Assembly (NCBI RefSeq): GCF_009758205.1
Contig: NZ_WRXN01000004.1
Location: forward strand, 310,001-374,000
Length of the DNA: 64,000 nt
Direction of reading: 5' to 3'
Source: Chitinophaga tropicalis
GTDB taxonomy: Bacteria; Bacteroidota; Bacteroidia; Chitinophagales; Chitinophagaceae
This document shows, one piece after another, positions 34,345 to 43,732 of this stretch. A model generated the notes under the pieces. It had not been told where the DNA came from, did no database searches, and worked only from the letters and a program-made list of their open reading frames with translations. The first letter of the stretch is position 1. Every line of letters begins with the position of its first letter. The position numbers were made by a program, and so were the translations under genes.

Positions 34345-35928
34345 TTAGTTGATATCCCAGAATACCTTTGTATCCCTGGTGTCTTTTGCAGAAACGGCTG
34401 AGTAGTTAGCCGAGTTGTACAGTTTCTCCGTAGATGGGTATAGCAACCTTACAGGAGGTTGAGCAGCATCTGAACGGTTGGCTGTAGCAAAGTGCAGCAC
34501 GGGATAACCTGTTCTTCTAATTTCAGCCCATGCCTGACCTGCCTGCAATACAAAGAAGTGTTCCCATTTCTGGGTATAGATCTTTGCCAGCTTTTCTGTA
34601 GTGGTACCAGAGTAAGCTATATCAGACATAGCGAGGTAAGCAGCTATAGCAGCGGCATCCGGTGTAGCCAGGGAACTGCGGCTGATAGGCGCATTATCTT
34701 TCAGGATGATGGACTGATTCAGGCCATAATAGAAACTGATAGACTGGGTAATACCTGTCTCGTATGCAGTCTGCGCACTACCCAGGCTCCATCTTTCATA
34801 TGCTTCCGCTTTCAGGAAGCTTACTTCTGATGCAGTCATGATCACACCTGGCAGGTTATAGTTGTACATAAAGGTAGCAGAGTCATATACGGCGTAACCA
34901 CGGTTCTCGTAGTCAGCAGTAGTACCGCCTACAGGGAAACCTTTATAGCCGTTGGTAGCATCAGGGTCCCAGAACACTTCTGTACGCGGATCATTATTAG
35001 CCGCCATCACAGTATCCAGCAGGTAAGCAGGTGCGAAAGGGAAATCTTTGAAAACATCTGCCAGGTCGCTTTTAACAGTAGTAGGGCTTTCGTTGAACAA
35101 TACGTTCTGTGAGTTGCTTTCTACCAGCGGATAAGTGGAAGGATCGTTCAGCATGGTGGTCACCTCTGTCTTTGCTGTTGCTTCGTTCACGTTGGAGATA
35201 CGCATGAGCAGGCGCAGACGCAGGGAGTTTGCATAACGCTGCCAGCCGGTCAGGTTGCCACTCAGTACTACGTCCTGCTTTTTCAGCTCTGAAGAAACAA
35301 CGGTAGAAACGGAAGCCGTATCGAAATAAGTGTTCAGGTCTTTCAGGTGAGTAATCATTGTATCATAGAGGCCCTTTGCATCGTCGAAAGGCGCATAGTA
35401 AGTATTGCGGCTTTCAGTATTCAGCGCACCGGCCTGGAAGAAGGGAACATCGCCCCAGAGATCTACCAGCTGGGCTGTCTGATCATACAACACTACTTCA
35501 GCACATTTCATGAACACTTTGTATTCTGCCTGCTGTGCTTCTGTCATGGCATTGTAGGTAGTCTGCATTTCACGGTAGTTGCTCAGGATGCCGGGACCAT
35601 TGTAGTTATAATCTGTACCGGTAGACCCAGTATAGAAGTCTGTCCATCTGCCTTCGGAATAATCCAGGGATGGCACGTACATGGATGTGGAAGGCGCTGT
35701 AGCAACTGTCTGTGAATAGGCTGCCAGTGTAGGCATTACGAAGGTGTAATAATCCCAGTAGGAAGGGTGTATCCTTTTATTCAGGTACATACCACTGAGC
35801 AGTTTACCAAGCGAACCATCGGCTGTTTTCTCCGGGTCCTGGTAGTCGTCTTCTATTCTTTTCTTACAGGAGCTGAAGGTACCTGCAAGTAGGAAGAGGA
35901 CGGTAATATTTATCAAAAGTCTTTTCAT
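34345..35928 (-). CDS. SusD-like lipoprotein, SusD-like_2 type
   Basis: A 527-residue outer-membrane lipoprotein (signal peptide ending TFSSCKK, Cys21). It belongs to the divergent SusD-like_2 group rather than classical SusD: PEKTADGSLGKLLSGMYLNKRIHPSYWDYY near the N-terminus, VPFFQAGALNTESR, and GWQRYANSLRLRLLMRISN near 235. It forms an isolated pair with the SusC gene 32 bp upstream. Members of this group are often linked to peptide or non-glycan ligands, so the substrate may not be a sugar. Confidence 0.9.
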   Translation of the reverse strand: MKRLLINITVLFLLAGTFSSCKKRIEDDYQDPEKTADGSLGKLLSGMYLNKRIHPSYWDYYTFVMPTLAAYSQTVATAPSTSMYVPSLDYSEGRWTDFYTGSTGTDYNYNGPGILSNYREMQTTYNAMTEAQQAEYKVFMKCAEVVLYDQTAQLVDLWGDVPFFQAGALNTESRNTYYAPFDDAKGLYDTMITHLKDLNTYFDTASVSTVVSSELKKQDVVLSGNLTGWQRYANSLRLRLLMRISNVNEATAKTEVTTMLNDPSTYPLVESNSQNVLFNESPTTVKSDLADVFKDFPFAPAYLLDTVMAANNDPRTEVFWDPDATNGYKGFPVGGTTADYENRGYAVYDSATFMYNYNLPGVIMTASEVSFLKAEAYERWSLGSAQTAYETGITQSISFYYGLNQSIILKDNAPISRSSLATPDAAAIAAYLAMSDIAYSGTTTEKLAKIYTQKWEHFFVLQAGQAWAEIRRTGYPVLHFATANRSDAAQPPVRLLYPSTEKLYNSANYSAVSAKDTRDTKVFWDIN

Positions 35929-35960
35929 TTTTTCTCTTTTTGTTGGATTACGAATACAGA

Positions 35961-38900
35961 TTAGAAACGTGCACGCAGGCTTGCACCCAGGCTCCTGGTA
36001 GGACCAGCGGTACCACCATCCACACCCTGGCTGAGCCAGGAAGAACCAACTGCCGCTTCAGGGTCAAGACCGTGAGGCAGTGATTTGTAGACATAGAGGA
36101 GGTTGCGGCCAATCAGGGAGAACTGCAGGCCCTGGAAATGTAACTTGCTTACCAGGCTCTTTGGCATGTTGTATGTCAGCGCTACTTCACGTAATTTAAC
36201 GTAGCTGTTGTTGAATACAGCAGCGGAGTAGTCGCCGTTACCTTCCCATTCGTATCCGTTGAGGTAGTATTGTGCAGCAGAGATCACTTTAGTGTTTGTT
36301 GCTCCTGTAGATGTCACACCATCAAGGATCACACCATCATTATGCGTACCATCTGTAGCAGCTACAAAATTGTTGGTCGCTGCATTTACTACGTTGTAGG
36401 CAATACCACCATGTGCTGCATCCCTGTATTTAAGAGTGCTTTTGTACATACCTGCACCGATCTGGTAGTAAGTTGGGAGAGAGATCAGTTTACCACCAAA
36501 GCGATAGTCGAGTGTGAAATCGAGCGACAGATTCTTGTAAGAAATGGTGTTGGAGAAACCACCTACTATTTTAGGCATGATGTTGCCTGCGTATTTGTAG
36601 TCAGATGTGTTGTTATAGTGAATGCCATCATCATTTACCATGAGGTTGCCCTTATCATCTGTAGCACGGGGGTGTACATAGATGTTACCTAATGCGTCTC
36701 CTACCTGGGAGCGGATGATCAGGTAGCCACCATCATAAGAAGCGCTGGTCAGGTTGGTTTCGCTTCCGTTCAGGGAAGAGAGCTTGTTCCTGTTCACAGC
36801 AAAGTTGAAGCGGGTATTCCACTGGAAATTTTTCAGTGCAACAGGAGTAGCGCTGATAGCAGCTTCATAACCGTAGTTGGAGATATTTCCTGCGTTCACC
36901 AGCATGGAAGAAGCACCATTGGAAGCAGCAGTGCTCATGGTGAGTATCTGGTTCATCACCTTGTTGTTATAGTAGCTGAAATCTACGCTTACTTTGTTTT
37001 TCAGCAGTCTTGTTTCCACGCCAAACTCCATTTCCCTTTTCTTTTCAGATTTCAGGGCCTCATTACCGAAACCGGAGTTATTAGGCTGCTGGTACAGCAG
37101 ATTTGACTGATTGTAAGTAACGGTGTACTGGTTGTACAGTACGTTAGACTGGTACAGGTTAGGGTGGTTACCAACAAAACCGTAAGAAGCTCTCAGCTTG
37201 GCATAATCTACCGCTTTAGGCATTTTCACTACATCGGAGAGGATGAAGCCTGCGTTAAAGGAAGGATAGAAATAGCTGTTCACTGCAACAGGCAGCGTGC
37301 TGGTAGATTCGTAGCGACCAGTACCTTCAATGTACAGGAAGCTCTTATAGTTCAGGTTCAGCATGCCGAAACCTGCCACGTCCATCTGTTCTGCGCGGAT
37401 GGAAGAAGAGGACAGCGCATTGGCAGAGTTTACGAGGGAGAACCAGTTTTCAGACACCAGGCCACCCTGAGTGGAGATCGTCTGGTATTTGTAAGTTTGC
37501 TTACGGCCGGTGAAACCGCCGGTGATAGTCAGGTCCAGATCTTTAGAGAGTTTTGGATTGTAAATGGCCATCGCGTCTCCGTAGAATACGTTGTTGTTCC
37601 TTGATTCGACAGCATACATACCTGTATATCCGAGAGCAGCTGGCTGGGTATTGTGCTGTTCATTGGAAGTGCTCAGGCTGGTGAAGTCGCCCCCTACCCT
37701 GCCGCGTACACGCAGGTTATCCAGGATAGAAACGTTCAGTGTAGCGCTGTTGATGAAACGGTTTTGTGTTTCGTTATAGCTGTTACGCAGGTTGTCCCAG
37801 AGGTAATCCATCAGCTGAGTAGCCCTGATATTGTAGAGGATCTTCTCATCCTGGTCATAGCTGTTGTTATCGTAGGTTACGTATTTATAACCGTCTGTGG
37901 TCCTGTACTTCCTCTTGTAGGTGTTCATATCATCCATACGGCTGAAGAAACCATTATAAGAGCCGAAGACATTGGTTACCACATTGGCGCGGTTATGTAC
38001 GAAGCTGTTGTTGTAAGTGGACACGAGGTCAACGCTCACTTTGTTGCTCAGCTTCAGTGTACCGTTGAAGTTGAAGTTGTTCTTGTACATATTACTGCCC
38101 GGCATGATGCTCTTGTAATCTGTGCGGGTAGCTGACAAACGGAAGGAACCTCTGTCAGTTGCATTGGACATTGCCAGGTTCACTATAGAGTTGTGCCCTG
38201 TTTCATAAAAGTCTTTATAGTTGTCAGGGTTAGCGGAATATTTCCTGGTGGTACCATCCCAGTAAGATACTTCGCGGCCATCAAACTTAGGACCGAACTG
38301 ACCATATGCCCTGTAATAAGGACGAACGGAACCATCTGCGTTAGCATACCATCCGTCTGCGGTATAACCGTTGGCAATGTTGGACCCCATGTCATAGCCA
38401 GGACCGTAGTCGTTCTGGTAGTCAGGGCTCAATGCCAGTTTTTCCTGTGTATATATATAGCTAAGATCAACGCCGAGGCCCTTGTTCTTAACACCTTTCT
38501 TAGTAGTGATCACTACAACACCGTTAGTGGCTTCAGAACCGTAGAGGGCAGTAGCACTGGCCCCTTTCAGGATAGTAAGGGACTCTATGTCCTCCGGGTT
38601 GATATCAAGTGCACCATTACCATCAATCCTGTTGTTGGTAGTACCGAAAGAACCCGAAGTAAGGTTGTTGAAGTTCCTGATGGGCACACCATCTACTACA
38701 TACAAAGGTTGTGTGCTCAGACCTACGGAAGATACACCTCTCACCTGTACGGATACAGCGCTGGAAGCGCCACCGGGAGCAGATACGATCTTAACACCTG
38801 CTGCTTTACCATACAATGCCGAAGCGAAGTTGGTACTACCGGTCTGCGTCAGTTCCTTTGCACTTACCGTGCTTACGGCATAACCGAGGGCGCGGGCTTC

Positions 38901-39239
38901 TTTCTTGATACCCATTGCAGTTACTACTACTTCATTCAGACCCTTGCTGTCAGGTTCCAGTTTGATATTACCTGTTACTGCATCAACCGGTAATTCCTGT
39001 TTCAGATAACCGATGTAAGAAATAACCAGAGTAGCATTAGGTGCTACCTGCAATTTGAACGAACCATCAGGATTAGTGGTAGCTCCATGTGTGGTGCCTT
39101 TTTCCTGTACGCTTACGCCTACAAGCGGACTACCTTTCTCATCCAGAATGGTTCCTGAAACAGTCTTTTTTTCCTGGGCTATGGCTGAAAAAGCGCATAG
39201 GAGGAACAGGACCGTACATACAATAAACGATCTTTGCAT
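35961..39239 (-). CDS. SusC/RagA-type TonB-dependent outer-membrane transporter
   Basis: A 1092-residue transporter with signal peptide (1-21), carboxypeptidase-like domain (VSGTILDEKGSPLVGVSVQEKGT), plug with NEVVVTAMGIKKEARALGYAVSTV and KGASATALYGSEATNGVVVITTKKG, then a Tyr/Asn-rich barrel ending in SLGASLRARF. The AMGIKKE variant of the plug start is typical for SusC proteins paired with SusD-like_2 partners, and such a partner follows. The start at 39239 leaves a 518-bp upstream gap before the divergent osmC gene. Confidence 0.93.
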   Translation of the reverse strand: MQRSFIVCTVLFLLCAFSAIAQEKKTVSGTILDEKGSPLVGVSVQEKGTTHGATTNPDGSFKLQVAPNATLVISYIGYLKQELPVDAVTGNIKLEPDSKGLNEVVVTAMGIKKEARALGYAVSTVSAKELTQTGSTNFASALYGKAAGVKIVSAPGGASSAVSVQVRGVSSVGLSTQPLYVVDGVPIRNFNNLTSGSFGTTNNRIDGNGALDINPEDIESLTILKGASATALYGSEATNGVVVITTKKGVKNKGLGVDLSYIYTQEKLALSPDYQNDYGPGYDMGSNIANGYTADGWYANADGSVRPYYRAYGQFGPKFDGREVSYWDGTTRKYSANPDNYKDFYETGHNSIVNLAMSNATDRGSFRLSATRTDYKSIMPGSNMYKNNFNFNGTLKLSNKVSVDLVSTYNNSFVHNRANVVTNVFGSYNGFFSRMDDMNTYKRKYRTTDGYKYVTYDNNSYDQDEKILYNIRATQLMDYLWDNLRNSYNETQNRFINSATLNVSILDNLRVRGRVGGDFTSLSTSNEQHNTQPAALGYTGMYAVESRNNNVFYGDAMAIYNPKLSKDLDLTITGGFTGRKQTYKYQTISTQGGLVSENWFSLVNSANALSSSSIRAEQMDVAGFGMLNLNYKSFLYIEGTGRYESTSTLPVAVNSYFYPSFNAGFILSDVVKMPKAVDYAKLRASYGFVGNHPNLYQSNVLYNQYTVTYNQSNLLYQQPNNSGFGNEALKSEKKREMEFGVETRLLKNKVSVDFSYYNNKVMNQILTMSTAASNGASSMLVNAGNISNYGYEAAISATPVALKNFQWNTRFNFAVNRNKLSSLNGSETNLTSASYDGGYLIIRSQVGDALGNIYVHPRATDDKGNLMVNDDGIHYNNTSDYKYAGNIMPKIVGGFSNTISYKNLSLDFTLDYRFGGKLISLPTYYQIGAGMYKSTLKYRDAAHGGIAYNVVNAATNNFVAATDGTHNDGVILDGVTSTGATNTKVISAAQYYLNGYEWEGNGDYSAAVFNNSYVKLREVALTYNMPKSLVSKLHFQGLQFSLIGRNLLYVYKSLPHGLDPEAAVGSSWLSQGVDGGTAGPTRSLGASLRARF

Positions 39240-39684
39240 TGAATTGCTTGTTTTTGTTGATAATATGTGTGTTTAAGCAAATACCTTCTCCCGGACGTAT
39301 GCAGGCGCATATATCCATCATCCCCGTAAGTTCTTCTTATGTTGTTGGCTGAATTATGAAATCATCATAAGCTATTATTGTCCGTTTTTTGATAAAATGC
39401 CTCCCTTTTTGCACATGACAAATGCGCAATGACGTGGTACTTGAATACTTACAGCTAGATTAAATGATAGGGATAAAGCTCATTATTCATGAGTAATACT
39501 ACGAGCAACAGTTTCCAGGTTAAATAGTGCGGGATGTGATGAGAATATCACGGGATAAACTTATAGAAAGTTTTAAGAGAAACAAAACATTTTGTTAAAA
39601 AGGAGAAAATTAGATTGGTTTATGGGAAGAAAATACAGATTGAAAAAACGGGGAGAAAAGTACAATAAAAGGTACCATTCGTAC
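39240..39684. other. Long intergenic region with one small palindrome
   Basis: No gene is visible. AACAAAA (39581-39587) and TTTTGTT (39590-39596) form a short AT-rich inverted repeat. I could not find a convincing minus-strand promoter for the SusC gene within it. Confidence 0.4.
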
Positions 39685-39716
39685 ATTGATACCCCTTCCA
39701 TACCAGCCTAAATTTG
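39685..39716 (+). promoter_or_regulatory. Promoter of the OsmC-family gene
   Basis: TAAATTTG at 39709-39716 is a perfect -7 box; ATTG at 39685-39688, 20 bp upstream, serves as -33 box. An in-frame ATG at 39686 lies inside the promoter and therefore cannot be the true start, which supports 39758. Confidence 0.65.
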
Positions 39717-39757
39717 TGTTATCAAATCATTCAAAACACACAATAAAACACAATAGT

Positions 39758-40171
39758 ATGAAACGCACAGCATCCGCTATCTGGAACGGTACCATTAAAG
39801 AAGGTAAAGGCGCTATCTCTACACAAAGCACCGTTCTGAATAATACACAATACTCTTTCAACAGCCGTTTTGCAGATGGAATTGGTACTAATCCGGAAGA
39901 GCTGATGGCTGCGGCGCATGCCGGTTGTTTTACTATGAAGCTTACTGTAGATCTTGAAGCTGCCGGGTTTAAGGCAGAGACGCTGGAGACGACTGCGGCT
40001 ATTACGCTGGATAATGGGGTGATCACGCGTTCGGATCTGGTGACGAAGGCAAAGGTACCTGGGATTAGTAATGAGAAGTTTCAGGAAGTTGCGGCTGGTG
40101 CGAAGGCTAATTGTCCGGTGAGTAAGGCTTATAACCTGGAAATTACTTTGCAGGCGGAATTGGTGGGATGA
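39758..40171 (+). CDS. OsmC-family peroxide reductase
   Basis: A 137-residue cytoplasmic thiol peroxidase that reduces organic hydroperoxides. The two reactive cysteines are Cys57 in AAAHAGCFTM and Cys119 in AKANCPVSKAY. I start it at ATG 39758 (MKRTASAIWNG), the standard OsmC beginning. The upstream in-frame ATG (39686) sits in the promoter. The protein matches OsmC rather than Ohr in having the Thr/Met after the first Cys and the ANCPVSKAY ending. A strong terminator follows. Confidence 0.92.
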   Translation: MKRTASAIWNGTIKEGKGAISTQSTVLNNTQYSFNSRFADGIGTNPEELMAAAHAGCFTMKLTVDLEAAGFKAETLETTAAITLDNGVITRSDLVTKAKVPGISNEKFQEVAAGAKANCPVSKAYNLEITLQAELVG

Positions 40172-40207
40172 GAGGGGTCAACACTTAATCATATATCCTA
40201 AATCAGA

Positions 40208-40238
40208 TCCTCTCCGGTTGCCGGAGGGGATTTTCTTT
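40208..40238 (+). terminator. Intrinsic terminator after the OsmC gene
   Basis: A stem of ten pairs (40208-40217 with 40221-40230, one G-T) with loop TTG is followed by TTTTCTTT. Confidence 0.82.
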
Positions 40239-40365
40239 ATAGGTAAGAGCTGCTCCCCCACCAGGAATTAGGGACGGGATTTTTTTATAGGTAAGGGCTG
40301 CGTCCTTACCGGGAATTAGGGAGAGGATTTTTGTATAGGGAAGGCTGCACCTTTGGGCGGGTAAA
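40228..40365. repeat. 48-bp tandem repeat, three units
   Basis: TATAGG recurs at 40238, 40286 and 40334, exactly 48 bp apart. Each unit carries GGATTTT, TATAGG, AAGGCTGC or AAGGGCTGC and, in the first two, GGAATTAGGGA. The last unit is partial. The first unit overlaps the terminator's T-run. No gene is visible from 40172 to 40540. Confidence 0.75.
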
Positions 40366-40540
40366 TGCTAAAATCGTTTTAGCTGAAAAATCTCGTTTTT
40401 CTGAGCTTTTTTTCTCGGAAAATTTCTATTTTAGGCTTTCCATTAGAAGAGTTTATGAAAATCAACCCTATGGGTGACAGCGATCAACTATTTCGGGCAG
40501 CACTATTTTTAATTTAGAATTCCACAAAACAGCATTTGTT

Positions 40541-40759
40541 ATGAAAAAAAATGTTGGGTTAGCTGACTGTATTATCAGGACCATCATAGCTATAGTAGCT
40601 ATTTTCCTGAACTATATTATGATCATCACCGGCACAACAGGTACTGTCACGGTGATTGCGTCTGTGGTCCTATTGCTTACCAGTCTCAGTGATTTTTGCC
40701 CTATATACGCTATGTTTGGCATCAGCAGCCGGCAGCAGAAGGCTGGCAACCAGGCCTGA
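40541..40759 (+). CDS. Small inner-membrane protein, YgaP/DUF2892 type
   Basis: A 72-residue protein with two membrane helices (about 13-32 and 36-52). MKKNVGLADCIIRTIIAIVA at the start and LTSLSDFCPIYAMFGIS at the end match the DUF2892/YgaP-like membrane domain; Cys10 and Cys54 are placed as in the family. Some members are fused to rhodaneses, but this one is alone. A possible -7 box, TAATTTAG, lies at 40510-40517. Confidence 0.88.
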   Translation: MKKNVGLADCIIRTIIAIVAIFLNYIMIITGTTGTVTVIASVVLLLTSLSDFCPIYAMFGISSRQQKAGNQA

Positions 40760-40819
40760 TATGTTGATAAAAGCATTTTTTATTCAAAAACGTTATCTTA
40801 CCTCGTAAAATACACGTTT

Positions 40820-42757
40820 ATGAAGGGAATGCTCCCGCTTATCTTCTGTATAGCCGCTACAGGCGTACAGGCCCAGGAACTGAAACTCAGTTCTCCTGAT
40901 AATAAGATCTCCATTACCATTAATAACAGTGAATCATTACGATATAGCGTAGCATACAATGGCATATCCGTTATTCACCCTTCCCCACTCGGCTTTTCTT
41001 TCAGGAATGAGCCTGATATGGGTAAAGGCCTTATCCTCAGAAACAGTAAACAACATACTGTTAATGAAACCTGGCAGCCTGTAGTAAGGGCGAAGCATGA
41101 AACTGTTACCAATCATTATAATGAACTGGAAATACAGCTGATCGAGAAAGATAGCCTTAAACGCCGGATAGATGTTTTTTTCCGGGCTTATAATGATGGT
41201 ATTGCATTCCGGTATCAGCTTTACAGATCTGAAAAGATCGGGCACAGGGAGCTCACCAAAGAGCTGACTGGCTTTTACATGCCTCAAAATGCCAAAGCAT
41301 GGATAGAGAATTTAAGATCTTATACTACTTCACAGGAAATGGAATTCAGGCCTTTTCCGCTGGACTCTGTACAACAACATACCATTGCAGGGCTTCCTAT
41401 GCTGATAGAAGTAGATAAGCAACATTATGCAGCTATCACAGAAGCTAATATTGACAACTACCCGGGATTTTACCTGGGCAGGGCAGATAGCGGGACAGAT
41501 GTGGTACATCTCGCCACAAAGCTGTCTCCCCTTCCGGGCGAAAAAGAAGATGGTATAAAAGCCCGCTTTGCGGATAAACAGCTTACTCCATGGCGGGTAG
41601 TGATGCTTGGGTCCAAACCGGTAGATCTGATCACATCAGAGCTTATTCAGAACCTCAATGAGCCCTGCGCCATTGCAGACCCATCCTGGATCAAACCGGG
41701 GATAAGCGCCTGGGACCATTGGTGGAGCGGAGAAGTGAAAATGGAAATGCCGGTTATCAAACAATATATAGACCTCGCTTCGCGTATGGGCTGGCCGTAT
41801 ATGCTGATAGACTGGCAATGGTATGGCCCGTTCAATAAGCCTGAAGCAGATATTACTAAACCCGCCCCGCAGATAAATATGAAGGAAATACTGGAATATG
41901 CCAGATCAAAGAATGTACGCTGCTGGTTATGGTTGTATAGCTCAGATGTAAACAGGAACAATAACTTTGAAGCAGCTATGGCACTGTATGAGCAATGGGG
42001 CATTACAGGTATCAAAATAGATTTTATGGACCGCGATGACCAGGATATGGTGAACTGGTACAGGGAGATCATCAAAGCAGCTGCAGCACATCATCTCATG
42101 GTAGACTTTCATGGAGCATATAAGCCGGACGGCATTACAAGAACATGGCCGAATATGATCACCAGAGAAGGGGTGCTGGGAGAAGAATATTCAAAATTTT
42201 CTACCAGGATCAACGCTACGCATAACGTTACACTGCCATTTACAAGGATGCTGGCAGGACAGATGGATTATACGCCGGGCGGCTTCCTGAATGTAACAAA
42301 GAAAGAATTTAAAAACCAGAACCCTACAATGGTAATGAACACCCGTTGTGCGGAACTGGCTAAGTTCGTGATCTATGAAAGCCCGTTTATGGTGGACTGT
42401 GAACATCCGGACCATATCAAAGATCAGCCGGGAGAGGATTTTCTGAAGATAGTGCCTACTGTATGGGATGACAGTAAAGGTATTGATGGTTATCCGGGAG
42501 AATTTATAGTAATGGCGAAACGCAAAGGCAATGACTGGTTCATTGCTGCCATGACGAATGAATCAAAGAGAACAGTAAAGATCGTAACGGACTTCTTGCC
42601 GGCAGGCAATTATGAAGTGGAAATATGGCAGGATGCCCGTCAGCCGCAACAACTGAAGCATGAGGTTAAAAAGACGATAAAGGCCGGTGCAGGTATAACT
42701 ATCAGCATGGCTGAAAGTGGTGGTTATGTGGCACGGTTAAGACCTGTACAACAATAA
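40820..42757 (+). CDS. GH97 glycoside hydrolase, retaining alpha-galactosidase-like
   Basis: A 645-residue secreted enzyme (signal peptide about 1-17, ending VQAQE) cleaving alpha-linked galactose or glucose. The N-terminal beta-sandwich (about 20-265), a (beta/alpha)8 barrel (GISAWDHWWSGE onward) and a C-terminal beta domain match GH97. Asp401 in GIKIDFMD sits where retaining members have their nucleophile, and Glu456 in REGVLGEEYS is placed as acid/base, so it resembles the retaining alpha-galactosidase branch more than inverting SusB. It is not next to a SusC/SusD pair and may work on shared periplasmic oligosaccharides. Confidence 0.9.
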   Translation: MKGMLPLIFCIAATGVQAQELKLSSPDNKISITINNSESLRYSVAYNGISVIHPSPLGFSFRNEPDMGKGLILRNSKQHTVNETWQPVVRAKHETVTNHYNELEIQLIEKDSLKRRIDVFFRAYNDGIAFRYQLYRSEKIGHRELTKELTGFYMPQNAKAWIENLRSYTTSQEMEFRPFPLDSVQQHTIAGLPMLIEVDKQHYAAITEANIDNYPGFYLGRADSGTDVVHLATKLSPLPGEKEDGIKARFADKQLTPWRVVMLGSKPVDLITSELIQNLNEPCAIADPSWIKPGISAWDHWWSGEVKMEMPVIKQYIDLASRMGWPYMLIDWQWYGPFNKPEADITKPAPQINMKEILEYARSKNVRCWLWLYSSDVNRNNNFEAAMALYEQWGITGIKIDFMDRDDQDMVNWYREIIKAAAAHHLMVDFHGAYKPDGITRTWPNMITREGVLGEEYSKFSTRINATHNVTLPFTRMLAGQMDYTPGGFLNVTKKEFKNQNPTMVMNTRCAELAKFVIYESPFMVDCEHPDHIKDQPGEDFLKIVPTVWDDSKGIDGYPGEFIVMAKRKGNDWFIAAMTNESKRTVKIVTDFLPAGNYEVEIWQDARQPQQLKHEVKKTIKAGAGITISMAESGGYVARLRPVQQ

Positions 42758-42763
42758 AAGGTT

Positions 42764-43234
42764 TTATAACCTTTCTATCTGACGGCGGTAATCATACTGC
42801 AGGTCTTCATGCTGGCCGTCAATTGCTTTTTCAATCTTCTTTACCTGTTGTATATACAGTTTGGTGAGTGCGAGGCTCTCTCCTACTTTAATATCAGCTT
42901 TCTTCACCTTCATGCAGAAGTAGAGTAACAACTCTATTTCTGCCTGTTTGGAACCGGCATATTTAATATGCTTGTTGGTGATACGCAGAATTTTCCTGAG
43001 ATGTTTCTTTACAAAGTAAACATTCTCTCTTGGCCGGTCTGCAAAAGCTGTGTCCATTTCAGCTTTTACGGCATCGATATATGCCTGCAGGTCGTGCGAT
43101 TCAAAGATGAGATAAGTGAGCAGCTCTTTATTCTCTTTCTTGAACTTAGCCAGCCGCAGGGTCATTTCTACCAGCTGCGCCGGCGGCAGTTCCTGTAATT
43201 CTTTTTTCAGTTCATTGATAGTAGCGGCCTTCAT
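42764..43234 (-). CDS. Unrecognised helical protein
   Basis: A 156-residue cytoplasmic protein predicted to be nearly all helical and rich in Lys and Glu; no signal peptide, no cysteine cluster, no catalytic motif I recognise. It begins with INELKKELQELPPAQLVEMTLRLAKFKKENKELLTYLIFE and ends with a basic tail. The start lies seven bases after the START-like gene on the same strand, so the two are co-transcribed. It converges on the GH97 gene. Confidence 0.75.
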   Translation of the reverse strand: MKAATINELKKELQELPPAQLVEMTLRLAKFKKENKELLTYLIFESHDLQAYIDAVKAEMDTAFADRPRENVYFVKKHLRKILRITNKHIKYAGSKQAEIELLLYFCMKVKKADIKVGESLALTKLYIQQVKKIEKAIDGQHEDLQYDYRRQIERL

Positions 43235-43241
43235 GCAATAA

Positions 43242-43622
43242 CTATTCGGTATAGAAATCTATCAGGGCGCCGAAGTAGGCGTCATTCCATCCATCAACAA
43301 TATCTTCATAGGCATCGTCGGGGATGTTGGTATGTTTCAGTTCTACGTCTGTTCCTTTTTTGTTAAGGTGCAGAATAATAGTAACGATAGAGGGCTCTTC
43401 CTGTTCTCCGAAATACCATTCCTGCACTATTTTCTTATCTTCTACAAATTCCAGGTTCATACCTGCGATGCTGTCACTCCAGAGGGAGAATTCAGTACCG
43501 GGTTCTGTAGACATCTCTGCCGGCTCGCCGGTCCACAGTTGTATGGTAAGCGGGTTGGTGAGCGCTTTATAAAGATCTTCCGGAGGAGCCGGAACGATGA
43601 AGTGTTTTTTGTAGTCTTTCAT
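43242..43622 (-). CDS. START-like (SRPBCC/AHSA1) domain protein
   Basis: A 126-residue single-domain protein. The start KKHFIVPAPPEDLYKALTNPLTIQLWTG and the C-terminal GWNDAYFGALIDFYTE helix are typical of the START-like AHSA1 group in Bacteroidota. It lacks the extra strand residues of the longer SRPBCC protein at 11105-11548. The ligand is unknown. It is the first gene of a two-gene unit with the helical protein downstream. Confidence 0.85.
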   Translation of the reverse strand: MKDYKKHFIVPAPPEDLYKALTNPLTIQLWTGEPAEMSTEPGTEFSLWSDSIAGMNLEFVEDKKIVQEWYFGEQEEPSIVTIILHLNKKGTDVELKHTNIPDDAYEDIVDGWNDAYFGALIDFYTE

Positions 43623-43660
43623 GCGGGCAAAGCTAGCTAATTAAAATATTAGCCTGTGTA

Positions 43661-43699
43661 AAAAAAATCGCTTTTGCCGATGGCAAAAGCGATTTTTTT
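43661..43699. terminator. Intergenic hairpin, family copy E
   Basis: A perfect 18-bp stem (43661-43678 with 43682-43699), loop GAT, with A7/T7 outer block. It lies downstream of the minus-strand GH20 gene. The TTGCTC left flank of other copies is missing, but TGAGAGGG follows on the right. Confidence 0.8.
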
Positions 43700-43732
43700 G
43701 TGAGAGGGTTTGACCTCAGGTCAAACGATCTG

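Noticed and set aside
38193..38993. Long plus-strand open frame (266 codons) inside the SusC gene
   Set aside because: It is antisense to a clear TonB-dependent transporter, is Cys/Thr/Val-rich with no recognisable domain, and reflects codon bias of the real gene.
39686..39757. Longer OsmC protein starting at 39686
   Set aside because: That ATG lies between the -33 and -7 boxes of the gene's promoter; the family's normal N-terminus starts at 39758.
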